Below are positions 35,246 through 47,370 of a DNA stretch of 64,000 nucleotides, one piece after another. Both the position numbers and the translations under genes were made by a program. The stretch covers positions 1,055,001 to 1,119,000 of the forward strand of contig JAWDGP010004927.1 of the NCBI GenBank assembly GCA_033675545.1. Reading direction: 5' to 3'. This DNA comes from Elysia crispata (taxonomy: Eukaryota > Mollusca > Gastropoda > Plakobranchidae). The notes below the pieces were generated by a model. That model searched no databases, was not told where the DNA came from, and was given only the letters and a program-made list of their open reading frames with translations. Position 1 is the first letter of the stretch, and the number at the start of each line of letters is the position of its first letter.

Positions 35246-36819
35246 ACTTTATTAGCGAAAACCAGAAAACTGAAACATCCGACTGGTGTCAGTCTCTGAG
35301 AATAGTTTATCTAAAAATCATTAGCTTTATTCGATTTCCAAAATTATAAATATCAAACACAACTAACCTACACATTCAGTTTTCCTATAAAATAAGTGAA
35401 ATCTTCTAAAAGTAGGATTATCTTAAGTCAACAACAATTAAACTTTATCTATCTCCACGGAAACTTTAAGATAAAAATATAAAAAATTTCCATTTTTTCA
35501 TTTAGATCTAAATCTTTTAAAAGATTCTCTAGATGCCAAACAAGTCTTTTTTTTTTACAGTGGTTGCTTATCTCAAACAAGAACTTTCACACAACTTTTG
35601 CCATAGTTTTCTTCCCTTGGCATTTTGTTCGAGGCTGATCTTTTCGTAATAAAATAAAGAAAGAAAACAGGTTTTAAGTAAAATGGCATCATTTTAGTTG
35701 AGTTTTCTTGAACTTGCCAATATTTGCGATTATTCGGACAGATAGAACAATTGCAGCTGCAGTTTTCCTCTTGCGGTCGGTTATAAAGGAAAAGAACAAC
35801 TTCTATCTATCGCCATTACTACTGGGTGTGAGCTTTTAGTTCGAAACATGTAATAGAAATATGTTTTTTTACTAGATATTTAAACAAAGAAGCAGAACGA
35901 GAAAAGTAAAAAAAAATGCCGTCATACTTTATCCCCATTCCCCTAACCCCTTTTCCGCATCATCTCTTGACCGACCTATTTCTGCTTGAAAGTAAGAAAT
36001 GAGATAAATTACAGCCACAAATATCGCACTGCGGATATTATAAGATCATCGTTGAATCCTTCATGAGTGAGAGTAAGAGAGAAACCTTTGGTCGCATTAG
36101 TTCCAAAATTAAGAATAAGGAAGTCACTTTTAATTGTACAAAATTCAAAATTAGGGGTAAATAATTCACTTCTAGTAGTCAGATCGTTTGTTACCTTTTG
36201 CATTTGTATTTTCAAAAAGTAGAAGTAAATAGGTCAACTTTTGTAGTTGTATCTACAGAAGTAGGAGTAAGTAGGTCACCTACAGTAGGGGAAAAAACCT
36301 AAGAGCAAAGTAACAAGGTGGTCATGTCGTAATATCTTCAAGAGTAACCGTGAGAAGGTCACCCTCAGTGATAATATTTTCAAAAATATGATTACTGAGG
36401 TCAAGATTAGAAGTAAGGATATCACCATTTGTAGTAAAATATCTACAAGAGTAAGAGTAATGAGGTCACATTGAACGATAATGTCTTCTAGAGTTGCAGC
36501 GGGAATGTCTTATTCGATCATAGCATCGAGGAAGTCACGTGGTAGTTGTATCTTCAGAAATGGCAAAGATTCATTTTCAATCATCACATCTTTATACGTA
36601 GGGTTAGGAAGACACGAAAAAAAGTTATTGTAAAGAAGTAGGGAGTCACATCTGGTGGATATATCTCTGAAGTTTAATGATTGCAATGTGTCCTTTGATC
36701 GTTATTTCTGTCGGCATTGGGGAAAGCATCGTTATATCTGTGGGGATTGGAGCAGGGAGACGATCTTTACTCGCAATATATATGGGGACTAAGATTATCT
36801 GTGATCGTTATGTGAAACT
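35246..36819 (-). other. Intron of receptor copy C, first part
   Basis: AT-rich. A loosely repeated gtaggagtaagtaggtcac-like phrase occurs between about 36220 and 36480 and may be an old, decayed relative of the neighbouring arrays. No exon recognised. Confidence 0.5.
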
Positions 36820-37370
36820 AAGACTAGGGAGATAATCTTTGGTCTTTATATAAGGTTGGATAAAGATTATCTTTGGTCGCTAAATATGTGGGGACAAGAG
36901 TAGGGAAATAATCATTAGTTGTTCTATCTGTGGGGACAGGAGTAGGGAAATAATCATTAGCTGTTATATCTGTGGGGACAGGAGTAGGGAAATAATCATT
37001 AGTTGTTCTATCTGTGGGGACAAGAGTAGGGAAATAATCATTAGTTGTTCTATCTGCGGGGACAGGATTAGGGAAATAATCATTAGTTGTTATATTTGTG
37101 GGGACAGGAGAAGGGAAATAATCATTAGTTGTTATATCTGTTGGGACAGTTACACGTAGTAGACAAATAATCATTAGTTGTTATATTTGTAGGGGCAGGA
37201 GAAAGGAAATAATCATTAGTTGTTTTATCTCTGGGAACGGGAGTACGGAAATAATCTTTGGTCGTTATATCTGGTAGTATAGGAGTAGAGAAATAATGTT
37301 TGATCGTTACATCTGTGAGCATATGAGTGGGAAAGTATCTTTTGTCGTTATATCTGTGGGGACAGCGGTA
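36820..37370. repeat. 42-bp minisatellite in the copy C intron
   Basis: About 13 copies of a 42-bp unit (ctgtggggacaggagtaggg, aaataatcattagttgttat; period checked at 36901/36943). Because 42 is a multiple of three, the minus strand reads a 14-residue repeat (PVPTDRTTNDYFPT type) over long stretches. There is a break near 37155 where a unit is disturbed. I see it as intronic repeat rather than an exon. Confidence 0.9.
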
Positions 37371-37417
37371 ACCGGGTGTCTGACTCTAATCTATCAGAGG
37401 AGCAGTTCCTTCACGCT

Positions 37418-37632
37418 GTTGAACCGTCCATGTTGTGTCTAGGAGTTGGCTAGACCTGTGTTGAACCGTCCATGTTTTGTCTAGGAGTTGGCTAGACCTG
37501 TGTTGAACCGTCCATGTTTTGTCTAGGAGTTGGCTAGACCTGTGTTGAACCGTCCATGTTTTGTCTAGGAGTTGGCTAGACCTGTGTTGAACCGTCCATG
37601 TTTTGTCTAGGAGTTAGCTAAACCTTGTTTGA
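37418..37632. repeat. Second, unrelated 42-bp minisatellite
   Basis: Five copies of gttgaaccgtccatgttttg plus tctaggagttggctagacct (period checked at 37445/37487). Same unit length as the neighbouring array but no sequence similarity. Confidence 0.95.
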
Positions 37633-38159
37633 CCTCACTGAATTACCTGGCAAACGTTTCCAGCTGAAGTATGGCAGATTTGCGATGCCTGACATCGCTG
37701 AACTTGACATCGGCCTCATATCTCTGTGTGCGCTCGACTCGATTTATCTTTTAAAATTGTTACAAAAGGCAGTTTATCGCAAAAAGTTCGAAACACGCCA
37801 CTCTGCTAGAGCATGTGTGGGGGGACTCCAGAGATTGTTACCCCATTGCCTTACTTTGACTGTCACCTGAGTTTGACCCCTTGTTTTAAGAACGTTTTCT
37901 ATGTTATACGTTTATATCACCGTCCTCATCATTTTAAGTTGTTTCGATTAGGTTGAGACTTAAATATCGTTTGGAACGTTTCAATGTCTGGATTTTTTAA
38001 TAACTTCTGTAGGCAGCTTAAATCTCTATCATCAACCAACAAAATCTTGAACCTTAGTCTATCACCTGATAGTGCAACCACTGTTGTTCTGCTTAAATTT
38101 AATGCCACCATACAATGGAAAGACCCAAGCTTTAACGTCTCACAAAGTTATTGTTTCAG

Positions 38160-38160
<1 letters not shown>
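37633..38160 (-). other. Intron of receptor copy C, last part
   Basis: No exon recognised. At about 38110-38160 lies one copy of the 65-bp unit seen in the copy B intron (on the minus strand ttgtgagacgttaaagcttg), close to the donor as in copy B. Confidence 0.6.

Positions 38161-38192
<32 letters not shown>
38160..38192. repeat. (TA)n microsatellite near the copy C splice donor
   Basis: Sixteen TA dinucleotides, about 35 bases into the intron. Confidence 0.95.
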
Positions 38193-38193
<1 letters not shown>

Positions 38194-38226
38194 TAAACTA
38201 AGTATACTGGAATTAAAATCTCTCAC

Positions 38227-38423
38227 CTGGTCAGGATCGTTAGATTGAGGATATTTCCGACGACGCCAAACGCGCACACCGAGGGCAGGGCAATCTTCTT
38301 GATTACTCTGCTGATGACGGCTGCTGTCGCCTCCTCTCCCAGAGTATCGTTCATGGAAACCATCTCACCACGCGTTATGTTCAAACAGGCCACCATGATG
38401 TCAGGACGTGTCCTCGCCGCTGT
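38227..38423 (-). CDS. Rhodopsin-class GPCR, copy C: short first coding exon with TM1
   Basis: Starts at ATG 38396-38394 and encodes 57 residues (MVACLNITRGEMVSMNDT; TM1 IALPSVCAFGVVGNILNLTI), differing from the copy B exon at only two residues (VIKK for VINK and LTIL for LMIL). Ends with AG of an Arg codon before donor CAG|GTGAGA at 38227/38226. A cctttcag acceptor (38425-38424) precedes it, so a non-coding leader exon probably lies further upstream, not identified. Splices in phase to the exon at 33980-35228 across a 3.0-kb intron. Confidence 0.85.
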
Positions 38424-38427
38424 CTGA

Positions 38428-39695
38428 AAGGGAGTTGTTCGTTTAGGTCGAAAACTCTACAACCTCTTTAAGACTCGTGGAGAAATATTTGCAGGCTTGT
38501 CAAATTTCCGAGAGCATGTTGGTGGAATGGAAACCGAGATGGATTAAATGTATAAAGCTGGTTAGCCCGGAGGAGCTTTGAGCTCAAGAGTCCAAGCGAG
38601 CCTCTGAGGAGAAGGAAAATGTCTGGTTGCTGTCTGCGGCTCTCTTTTAATGTAAACCAATCTCAAGTGAAGACTTCCGTAGTGAGAGAAACGCAGCTGG
38701 AGAGAATTGTCACACAAATTCTGAACTTTAAGTAAGTTTCACATGCACTTCATTCATGTCTTTTTTGTTTTCTTTTTCAACTGAGATTTTTTTTTAATCA
38801 ACAGAAGAGGATGTATAAGAAACCAAGAAAGACTGAGAGAAAGAAAGAACAAAGAGGGTATTCTTTTGCCGCCAAAGAAAACAGGAAAATCTGTACTGTT
38901 GAGAAAGATGAATATAAAAAAAAAAAAAACCAAAACAATATGCTTTCTAAATATTACCACGAATGCAATTCATTCCGACTATTTCGAAGAATCAGGCTAC
39001 AGATTCTACTTGCAATTACGGGTAATGATATTGAAGCAAAGGGTTTGAACTTTATGTAACACAGCTCAGTCTCACTGTCTTTTTCTTCTACAAAACAGCT
39101 TTTTTGTTACTGTATGCAGCCATAGTTTTGATTAAATCTTACTGTAACAGCAACCACAGATTTTCTGTTACTCTGCACATGACCACACTGCTCACAAGAC
39201 TAGATAATCGAGAGCTGTCAGCTGACAGGCAAGACCAGGAGAGATTAAAGGTGATAATAGCAACACATCAATCCTCAAAACCTCTGTAAATCACAGGTAA
39301 AAAGATGGTTAGTAAATATATCTTTTTCTGTGTCTGTATTTAGTTTTTTTTAAATTAAAATTTCTACTTCTCTGTCTCTTCTTCTATCTAAACGTCTGTC
39401 TCGTTTTCTTAGAAATAGAATGCTAGAGATTGAGATGACTCATCATGCGACGGTAAATATCTCTATTCATACAAAACCTTTAGAGATTTTTGTCATTTCC
39501 AGCATCACTAGCGTGCGTCACAAGCATGCCATTGTATAAGGTGAAATGTCATTTAGGACTGAAAACAGATCATTTTTTGTCTATCATGGACTTTGGGGTT
39601 CAGGACACATTCTCAAAAACCTTTGGTCCGCAGCTTTACCTGTGAAAAGAGGAAAAAAAGTAAAAAAAATTAGTGAGCGGTTCGAATGATACGGC
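38428..39695. other. Intergenic or leader-intron sequence, no gene seen
   Basis: Unremarkable AT-rich sequence with poly-A/T runs. A non-coding first exon or promoter for receptor copy C may be here, but I cannot point to one. Confidence 0.5.
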
Positions 39696-40482
39696 TATAA
39701 GTTACAGGAGGTAATGCATATTCATTTTCTTTCTAATAGAACTTGCATCTAGTGAGTTATTCGAGTGATGAGACCATAAGTTACGAAAGATAATGTATCA
39801 TCGTGTTCTTCTGGTGAGCTACTCGAGTGATGCGGCCATGGGTTACGCGAGATAATGTATGTTTGTGTTCTTCTGGTGAGCTACTCGAGTGATGCGGCCG
39901 TAGGTTACGCGAGATAATGTATCATCGTGTTCTTCTGGTGAGCTACTCGAGTGATGCGGCCATGGGTTACGCGAGATAATGTATCATCGTGTTCTTCTGG
40001 TGAGCTACTCGAGTGATGCGGCCATGGGTTACGCGAGATAATGTATCATCGTGTTCTTCTGGTGAGCTACTCGAGTGATGCGGCCGTAGGTTACGCGAGA
40101 TAATGTATCATCGTGTTCTTCTGGTGAGCTACTCGAGTGATGCGGCCATGGGTTACGCGAGATAATGTATGTTTGTGTTCTTCTGGTGAGCTACTCGAGT
40201 GATGCGGCCATGGGTTACGCGAGATAACGTATCATCGTGTTCTTCTGGTGAGCTACTCGAGTGATGCGGCCATGGGTTACGCGAGATAATGTATCATCGT
40301 GTTCTTCTGGTGAGCTACTCGAGTGATGCGGCCATGGGTTACGCGAGATAATGTATGTTTGTGTTCTTCTGGTGAGCTACTCGAGTGATGCGGCCGTAGG
40401 TTACGCGAGATGATCTATCTTTGTGTTCTTCTGGTGAGCTAGTTGAGTGAGGAGGCCATAAGTTACGAACGTTAATGTATCA
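39696..40482. repeat. 62-bp minisatellite array
   Basis: About 12 copies of ctactcgagtgatgcggcca, tgggttacgcgagataatgt and atcatcgtgttcttctggtg (period checked at 39819/39881). Inner copies are nearly identical and fall into subtypes (catggg or cgtagg; atcatcg or gtttgtg); the first and last two are diverged. Each unit carries a CTCGAG palindrome. Confidence 0.97.
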
Positions 40483-43400
40483 TGATGCTCTTGTCTGACG
40501 GATTGTACAACTAGTGAGCTATTTGTTAAATCTCTCAAGAAATCACGTATGTCTCAAAACTTAATATTTTTTATAAGTTTTTTTTGTTTTATAGAATAAA
40601 TTTGTTATTTTCAAATATTTTTTTAAACTATAAAATAATATAAGGAGAATAAAAAAATATAATACAGAATCAAGTGAGTAAGCCTATATAAAGTTAAAGA
40701 ATCATACAGTACCTACGAGTTGATAAGTAATAAAAAGGCCTGATTGTTTTTTTTTCAAGATGGAAGTCTTTCACATGACATACGCTATTGTAGAGGTAAA
40801 ATTGTAACATATTTCACTTATTGCATGTATAGCTGACTTTGTGGTACTGGAATATTTGATCTGAAATATAAAAAAGGGTTCAACATGAGCCCCCCCCAAA
40901 AAAAAAAAAAAAAAAAAAAAACAAAAAAAAAAAAAAAAACCCCAAAAAAAAGCAACTTCGGGACAGGTTACAGAGCTAGTTTACCTCCTCTTCAATTGAT
41001 GTCGAAAAAGTAAAGAGTTAGTAACATTTTTTTCCCTTCGCTCTAAAGAAAAATAAAGGACAAGTGGAAGGGAAGGAGAGGCTTCACTAAACACAAACAG
41101 GCGAAGTGGACAACACTGATTCTCACTAATCCACCCAAATAATTCGTTCTGCTCTCCTGTTTCCTCTCACCAAATAACGAAACGAATTATAAGACAACAG
41201 TTATTGATGTCAACAATATCTTTCCACTTCATCAAGAAAATAGTGTAATCAATTCCACCATTGATCGACTCCACTTCATCATTATAATGCTTTAATCGAT
41301 TGCGTCAAAAAAATCAAGTGGTATTTTTTACATTTTTTTTATCTATTTCTATTCGATTATAACCTTTAGAGATGGCAAAAGCACCATTTCACGAGATATA
41401 TCAATGATTATTATTTCTCCTATGTTGTGAAAATATTCTTTCCTGAGCTTGATTTTCAGCTTAACTGTATTTTGTTTGGGACAAATAATCTAGTGCTCTC
41501 GCCGCCTTCCCCAGAACTTACAATCGATTTCTCTAATGGATGCAAACTTAGAAAAATACACTGCACTAAAAGCCTAGATAGATTTTCATTTATGGCTCCA
41601 GTTTGCTACAGTTCACCGTAGAGTACCTTCTTATACAATAAGCCAAACCCTATTCAAACTGGTTTTCCTTTCAGCCATATCCGGTGCTTTTCAGGAATTA
41701 TTTCCACATGGTGGAAGTTACGTCGTCTTTATTGATTAGCCATTCTTTACTGTTTGTTAGATGACGAGGAGCCCACAACCCTTGAGAGGTATTGCATTAC
41801 AGACATGTGGTCCTCACGAGATATCGCAGCAGGAACAAACACAAGTTTTGGCCCTTCCTCTATTAATTTTCAAAGTTTGGGGCCGTTTTCAAGCTAGTTT
41901 AACAAGAATAAAATATAAAGAGCCATCTATTGTTCCCTCCTCTGTACTAACGTTTTTTTTATATCTACATAGAAACTGGCTTTTGTGGAATTTTAAACCG
42001 GAAAAAAATAAAGTTTGTGATAAGCCATTACTTCCAGGTTTCTGGCTTTTGTTATAATAACAAAAAAAAAAAACAAAAAACCAACAACAAAAAAACAAAA
42101 ATATAACAACAAACAAAAAAAAAAAAAACTAGTTCCGTAACCTCTTAACAATCTCAAATGAAAAGTTCCTACACACATACACACATACATACATTCAATA
42201 TACACTCACACACATACATACATCCAACATACACTCATCCGCACACATGCGATGAGCCGCGAAAATCATACCAAATCCTCTGTCTTTTGATCTCAATGAG
42301 GTGACATCTCTCCCTCTCCCTCTCCCATTCACTCCGGCTGATCGTGTTCACTTCATGCATCCATTCCAGCTAATCAGGAGGCTGTCAGGGCTCAATCAAA
42401 GCCAGGCTCAATGCCCAGGCGGAGAGCACTCTGCCTCAGCTCTCGCCCTTGCAGGATCTCCAGCTGTGGCCGATCGACAGTCTGTACCTCTGTCACTTCA
42501 GATCACTGATCTCACATGGTGATCCCCCCTTTTCTCCTCACATCTTGTACATGTACTCAACTCTGCAAGCCTCGAGGAAGTTTAATTGATATCCCTGAAT
42601 CAAGCTCAGGCAGATTCTTAACAGACGGTGAATGATGTAGAATAGATAGTCCTTACTCACGCAGGCCAGTCTGTGATGACATTACACGCATGGCATCACA
42701 TCTTCCCGCGCCCTTACCCTGATAGCTACAGGATTCCCAAAACTCAACCGACTCGAAGAATCACAATGAGCGACAAGGGGATGTGACAGCAGCATAAACC
42801 AAGCAAATCACTTCAAAAGCCATATTTATTGCGTCTATTATTTAAAAAAAATTTTTATTCATTTATTTATTATGTTTTTTGTGAATGGAAAAAAAAAGGG
42901 GAGGGGGGGGGGGGGGTTAATTTTTCGCTACGATTTCAACGAACTTCAGTCAACAAAAGGAAAGAGTGCCCAATCTTACCAATATCGAGACAGTAATCCA
43001 GACAAAGAATTTCTTGTCCCTATGTGAATTGAAAACTTTGTGGGGAGGGTTTTTTGTAAACTAATTTATTTCTTCCGTTAGTTTCAAACCCAGCCGTCTG
43101 GGCTACAACAAAACAGTTGAGTTTCTAAACAGTTTCCAAATATTTTTCTTTACCGGCAGAAAAAGCGCACTTCAACACAAAATGCAATAAACACACACAA
43201 AAAAACCTCCAACAAAAAACAACTAAATACCACATTAATTTCCCAAAGAAAAATTCGTTTAATAGGGCGTTAATCTTGTTTTGGACCATAGCAATTATAT
43301 TTTGATATTTTAATAGTTCCTGGTTTGAACTGATGGGGTCTCCGCTCCGTCCTCACGGCGGGGAGAGGTTCTTCTCATAAAACATAACAGCAAACCTCAA

Positions 43401-43506
43401 TGTCGCGTTCAACTCCCGTACAATGCACATAATATCACTCTCCTTGGTGAGCTCCTGACAACTGTCTGCAAGACGAGACAATCCGGAGCACCATCTCTCT
43501 CTCCCT
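40483..43506. other. Intergenic sequence with homopolymer runs, no gene seen
   Basis: Long A runs at 40900-40948 and 42058-42130, a G run at 42899-42916, and a short cacata run near 42170-42240. 42300-42530 is less AT-rich than its surroundings and open on the plus strand for 73 codons, but has no recognised motif or splice sites. Confidence 0.5.
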
Positions 43507-43509
43507 CTG

Positions 43510-43556
<47 letters not shown>
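43494..43556. repeat. (CT)n microsatellite
   Basis: About 25 CT units on the plus strand, facing a (GA)n tract 240 bases away. Confidence 0.95.
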
Positions 43557-43557
<1 letters not shown>

Positions 43558-43792
43558 CTAAATAGACCCCACGCTATTTTCTCCCAAGCATGGCCAACGG
43601 CTTGGAAATTACTGGCCCCGTCAGATCTCGAGAGTGGGGCGTGAAGCTGGGAGAGACAGAGGAAGGGAGAGAAGAGAAGAAAAAAAGAGAAGATAGAGGG
43701 AGATAGGTTGGGAGAAAAAAGCTACAGAGGAGAAGCATAAAGATAGATAAAGGCAAACAGAGTTAGAGAATGGACACAGGAAAAAAAAAAAG

Positions 43793-43798
43793 GAGAGA

Positions 43799-43856
<58 letters not shown>

Positions 43857-43912
43857 ACAGAGAGAGAAAGCACAGAGAGAGAGAGAGCAAAGAGAGAGAA
43901 AGAGATAACAAG
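43793..43912. repeat. (GA)n microsatellite with interruptions
   Basis: GA dinucleotides broken by cacaga units; inverse partner of the CT tract at 43494-43556. Confidence 0.95.
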
Positions 43913-44289
43913 AGAGATGGCCTCCGCCAGATGGAGATCTTACAGACTAGTCCATGAAGCACAGATATTAAGATTCACTGATAGCAGAGAATCTTGGAGA
44001 TATAAGTGCAGAGGGGAGGAGGATGTCAGTGAGACATTAAAGGGTAGGGTGTTGAAGGAATAGATAAGTAGATAGCTTGTTATATCTAGATAGGAAATAA
44101 TTAATTAAGTAGGTAGTCACATAGACAGATAAAGAGAAAGAAAATAGGAGAGAAAGATAGAGAGAAAATAATAAGAATAACCTTTGTCAGAAATAAAGAG
44201 CTAGTTAAGAGAACAGTAACGATAAATCCAGTCGACAAGAAAAGGCAGATGAAAGATGGCGCCAGAGACAAGCGGCACTCTACTGGATT
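43913..44289. other. Intergenic sequence, no gene seen
   Basis: Purine-rich, with gata/taga-type short repeats at 44060-44180. No coding signal. Confidence 0.5.
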
Positions 44290-44718
44290 GTTCCGCGCGT
44301 CTCAACCTCGTCTCATCTCGCCTGGTCTCGCCTAGTCTCGCCTGATCTCGCCTGATCTCGCCTGATCTCGCCTAGTCTCGCCTGATCTCGCCTGATCTCG
44401 CCTAGTCTCGCCTGATCTCGCCTGGTCTCGCCTGATCTCGCCTAGTCTCGCCTGATCTCGCCTGGTCTCGCCTGATCTCGCCTGATCTCGCCTAGTCTCG
44501 CCTGATCTCGCCTGGTCTCGCCTGATCTCGCCTGGTCTCGCGTCGTCTCGTCTCATCTCGCCTAGACTCGCCTGATCTCGCCTAGTCGCGCCTGATATCG
44601 CCTAGTCTCGCCTCATCTCGCCTGGTCTCGCCTGGTCTCGCCTTGTCTCGTCTCATCTCGCCTAGTCTCGCCTGATCTCGCCTCGTCTCGCCTAGTCTCG
44701 CCTGCTCCGGCCTAGTCA
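44290..44718. repeat. 10-bp minisatellite (TCTCGCCTNN)n
   Basis: About 42 copies of tctcgcct plus a variable dinucleotide (GA, AG or GG, rarely CA, CG or TG). The variants follow a recurrent order (AG, GA, GG, GA) in the left half, which indicates 40- to 50-bp higher-order amplification. The period equals about one helical turn. On the minus strand the unit is open and reads a 10-residue Arg/Asp/Gln/Ala/Ser/Gly/Glu repeat, which I take as artefact. Confidence 0.97.
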
Positions 44719-45236
44719 AGTTAACTTATATCTACACAGAAAAACAATCTTTCAACAACGAAGTTTTACAATCTCAGTTGAAAAATAAAGTTTTGAATCC
44801 TTCGTGTTAAAAAAAAAAAAAAATTAAAAAAAGCAAGCAACCTCGTTTGAAGTCATTTAGCTAATATTTATTGTATATTTTTCGTTCTTGCTTGCCATTG
44901 GCTTTTCAAAACTCTTTCAGTTTTTTGCTTTAAAACCAGTGTTTAAGCATAGAGGATGGTCCTTAACTGTTGTGAAAGTCATATGGCTCATTGCTGGCAT
45001 AAAACAAGTAAATTAAAAAAAAAAGAAAATTCTGGTTGTTTCCCGGCTTATTGCATGAGGATCTCCAAACAGTTCGATAACACGCGCTTCACCTGAATTC
45101 ATATCAAAACCAAATACAAGTTTGAAGAAACAGCGCCTGCACAACTTTTCTCTGTCTCGCATCTCAATCACTACAGCACCAGCGATAAATATTGCGAACC
45201 TCAACCAGCCAAAATTTCCCCTCGGAATAAACTTAC
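44719..45236. other. Sequence next to the candidate exon, no feature
   Basis: If the exon at 45237-45394 is real this is its downstream intron. It contains an A run at 44810-44822 and no further exon that I can support. Confidence 0.4.
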
Positions 45237-45394
45237 GTATGCTTTATAATCATGTCAGTAACTTTTCCAAACATGTAAATTGTCTCCAGATAAGTTGAGG
45301 AAACAAATGAAAATAAAGCAAACACAATCAAGCAGAGAATCCGAGAGGAGAGAGGTAGCGGCATCAGGACCAGCAAGTCGGTAAGATGGACAGA
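45237..45394 (-). CDS. Candidate transmembrane exon, family uncertain
   Basis: On the minus strand a strong acceptor (tttcctgtatttttcag) opens a 158-base exon that ends at a consensus donor (GTAAGT at 45236-45231). The frame is open from phase 0 to phase 2 and encodes 52 residues: SVHLTDLLVLMPLPLSSR, then a hydrophobic span (ILCLIVFALFSFVSSTYL) and ETIYMFGKVTDMIIKH. The LMPLPL motif before a membrane helix is reminiscent of the membrane region of adenylyl cyclases (usual MLPLPL), but this is a weak resemblance and other multi-pass proteins are possible. No partner exon was recognised in the window, so the gene would have introns of many kilobases. Confidence 0.4.
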
Positions 45395-46495
45395 CTGAAA
45401 AATACAGGAAAGGTAAGAAATGATGACGGAACAGAAGGAGAAAATTGAATCAGATTTGAAGATAAACAAGAAACACTTAAAAGAATACAATTTTCCTTTA
45501 ATCTTCCTTCTTCTTGTTCTTTTTTGCTTGTATTTTCTCAATTCAAAGACATCTCGGCAAGTTTTTCACTGATTGTCCGTCATAGCGGTCACGACTGTGT
45601 TGAATTTATGAAAATTCGATTAAGTTTGTGCAGATGTCGAGTATCACAAAACTTTCTGTGAAAAAAAAAATTTTAAGTCTGCTAAAGTAATAATCTTTAA
45701 TATAAGTTCTGGTGTTTAGGATGGTTGTCTCTTTTTTTTTTTATCTCTGTTAACGCGAACTCTTTCTCTCTGTCTCTGTCCCTGTTGGTCTATGAGACAA
45801 TTATTGAATTCTCACAATAATTTATTTTGCTAATGGAAGTTTGGATGGGCATTCTTCCCGCCCTGCTGCTTGTTTCCCATTGAGCAAAGACGAATTTATT
45901 GTGGGAAACTCAGAAAATTGGATTTTTTTCACCGCTTAGAGGAAAAAAAAATTCACAGGGACAAAATGTTAAAAAAAGTCTCCCAAGTCGAACTACAATA
46001 GGAGGCTTTTGTTGGCGTCAGCAAAACCATCCCATATGGCTTGTCTCGGGCAAGTCACTCGGTTTTTATCTTTCCAGTTTGGGTTTTCTATGATTCGAAA
46101 TGACATAAAACAGTCTAAAATCGGGTCCACCTTTTATTTTGCAGGCCTACATTTTACGGCAATTTAGAAAAAGTATGAACAACGAAAAAAGAACATCATA
46201 TATTACTTGAGAATGGATCTCGATGCTTTTAAAAACCATTTAAAATGTTTAAAAACTGCAAATTAATGCTTATGTCCAGAGAATTCTGAGAGAAGGGTTC
46301 CTCAGAGAGGAGAGCCTCGACAGATTTGGTGGTCAAGGTTTAAGGAGCAGCGAGAAGACAGGAGCCTTACAACACTCATTAGAAAGAGAGGAAGGCGATA
46401 TAGCGATAGATAGATGAATTGGCATATAGATAAAGAGATACTTAGGTATGAAGAAAGATATGTAGATGTGAAGATGTGTAGATAGCTAGTAACAA
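45395..46495. other. Non-coding sequence, no feature
   Basis: No repeat array or coding signal apart from short gata/taga runs near 46400-46480. Confidence 0.5.
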
Positions 46496-46502
46496 AGACA
46501 AA

Positions 46503-46565
<63 letters not shown>

Positions 46566-46698
46566 CAGACAGACAGAGACAGAGAGAGACAGAAAAAGAG
46601 TGCGAGAGACAGCCAGAGAGAGGGAGAGACAGAGAGAGTGAGAAAGAGAGAGTGAGAGAGACAGCCAAGGAGAGGGGGAGACAGAGAGAAAGAGAAAG

Positions 46699-46772
<74 letters not shown>

Positions 46773-46796
46773 GAAAGGGAGGGAGGGAGGGAATTA
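46496..46796. repeat. (GA)n and GA-rich tract
   Basis: Two purer GA tracts (46512-46556 and 46706-46775) with GACA- and GAGT-type interruptions between them, about 300 purine-rich bases in all. Confidence 0.95.
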
Positions 46797-46916
46797 ATTA
46801 ATCTGGCGATAATCGGGATTTGATTGTTATATGTCAGTCATATTTCAGCTTGGAAGTCGTTACCAGGCTCTGTCCGTCCCAATCACTCGCTTTGCCTCTC
46901 TGTATGTCCGTCACTC

Positions 46917-46917
<1 letters not shown>

Positions 46918-46975
<58 letters not shown>

Positions 46976-46978
46976 TTG
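46918..46978. repeat. (CT)n microsatellite, inverse of the preceding GA tract
   Basis: About 28 CT units on the plus strand, 140 bases from the GA tract; followed by a C-rich run (ccccctccccccc). Confidence 0.95.
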
Positions 46979-47039
46979 CCCCCTCCCCCCCATCCCCGTA
47001 TTTCGATCCTACCCACAGCATGGGGAGAGGGCAGGCGTA

Positions 47040-47370
47040 AAAGAACCAGCAGGTGTTCTAAGTAGTGAGTGTAGAATGTTGACAGTACATGGCCAATGTA
47101 TCTAGTACAAACACGAGAGCGATAAGGAAATCATTACTTGGATTCCTGTAGTTCTTGGAACTGGAGCTAAGACAGTCAAAGATGTAAAGAAACTACATGA
47201 AGGTCACATACCACATCGCATAAAGGTTCAAAACTGTATCACGTTAGATAGTTGAGCTGTAAATAACCAAATGAAGCTTGAAAACCGCTATTCATCAAGG
47301 TTCTATACCAGCCATAAATTCGATATTGGGTGGAGGTGGGTCGTTAAATTTAAATTCAATAGGTTCTATA
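47040..47370. other. Intergenic sequence, no gene seen
   Basis: Ordinary composition, no recognised frame. Confidence 0.5.
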
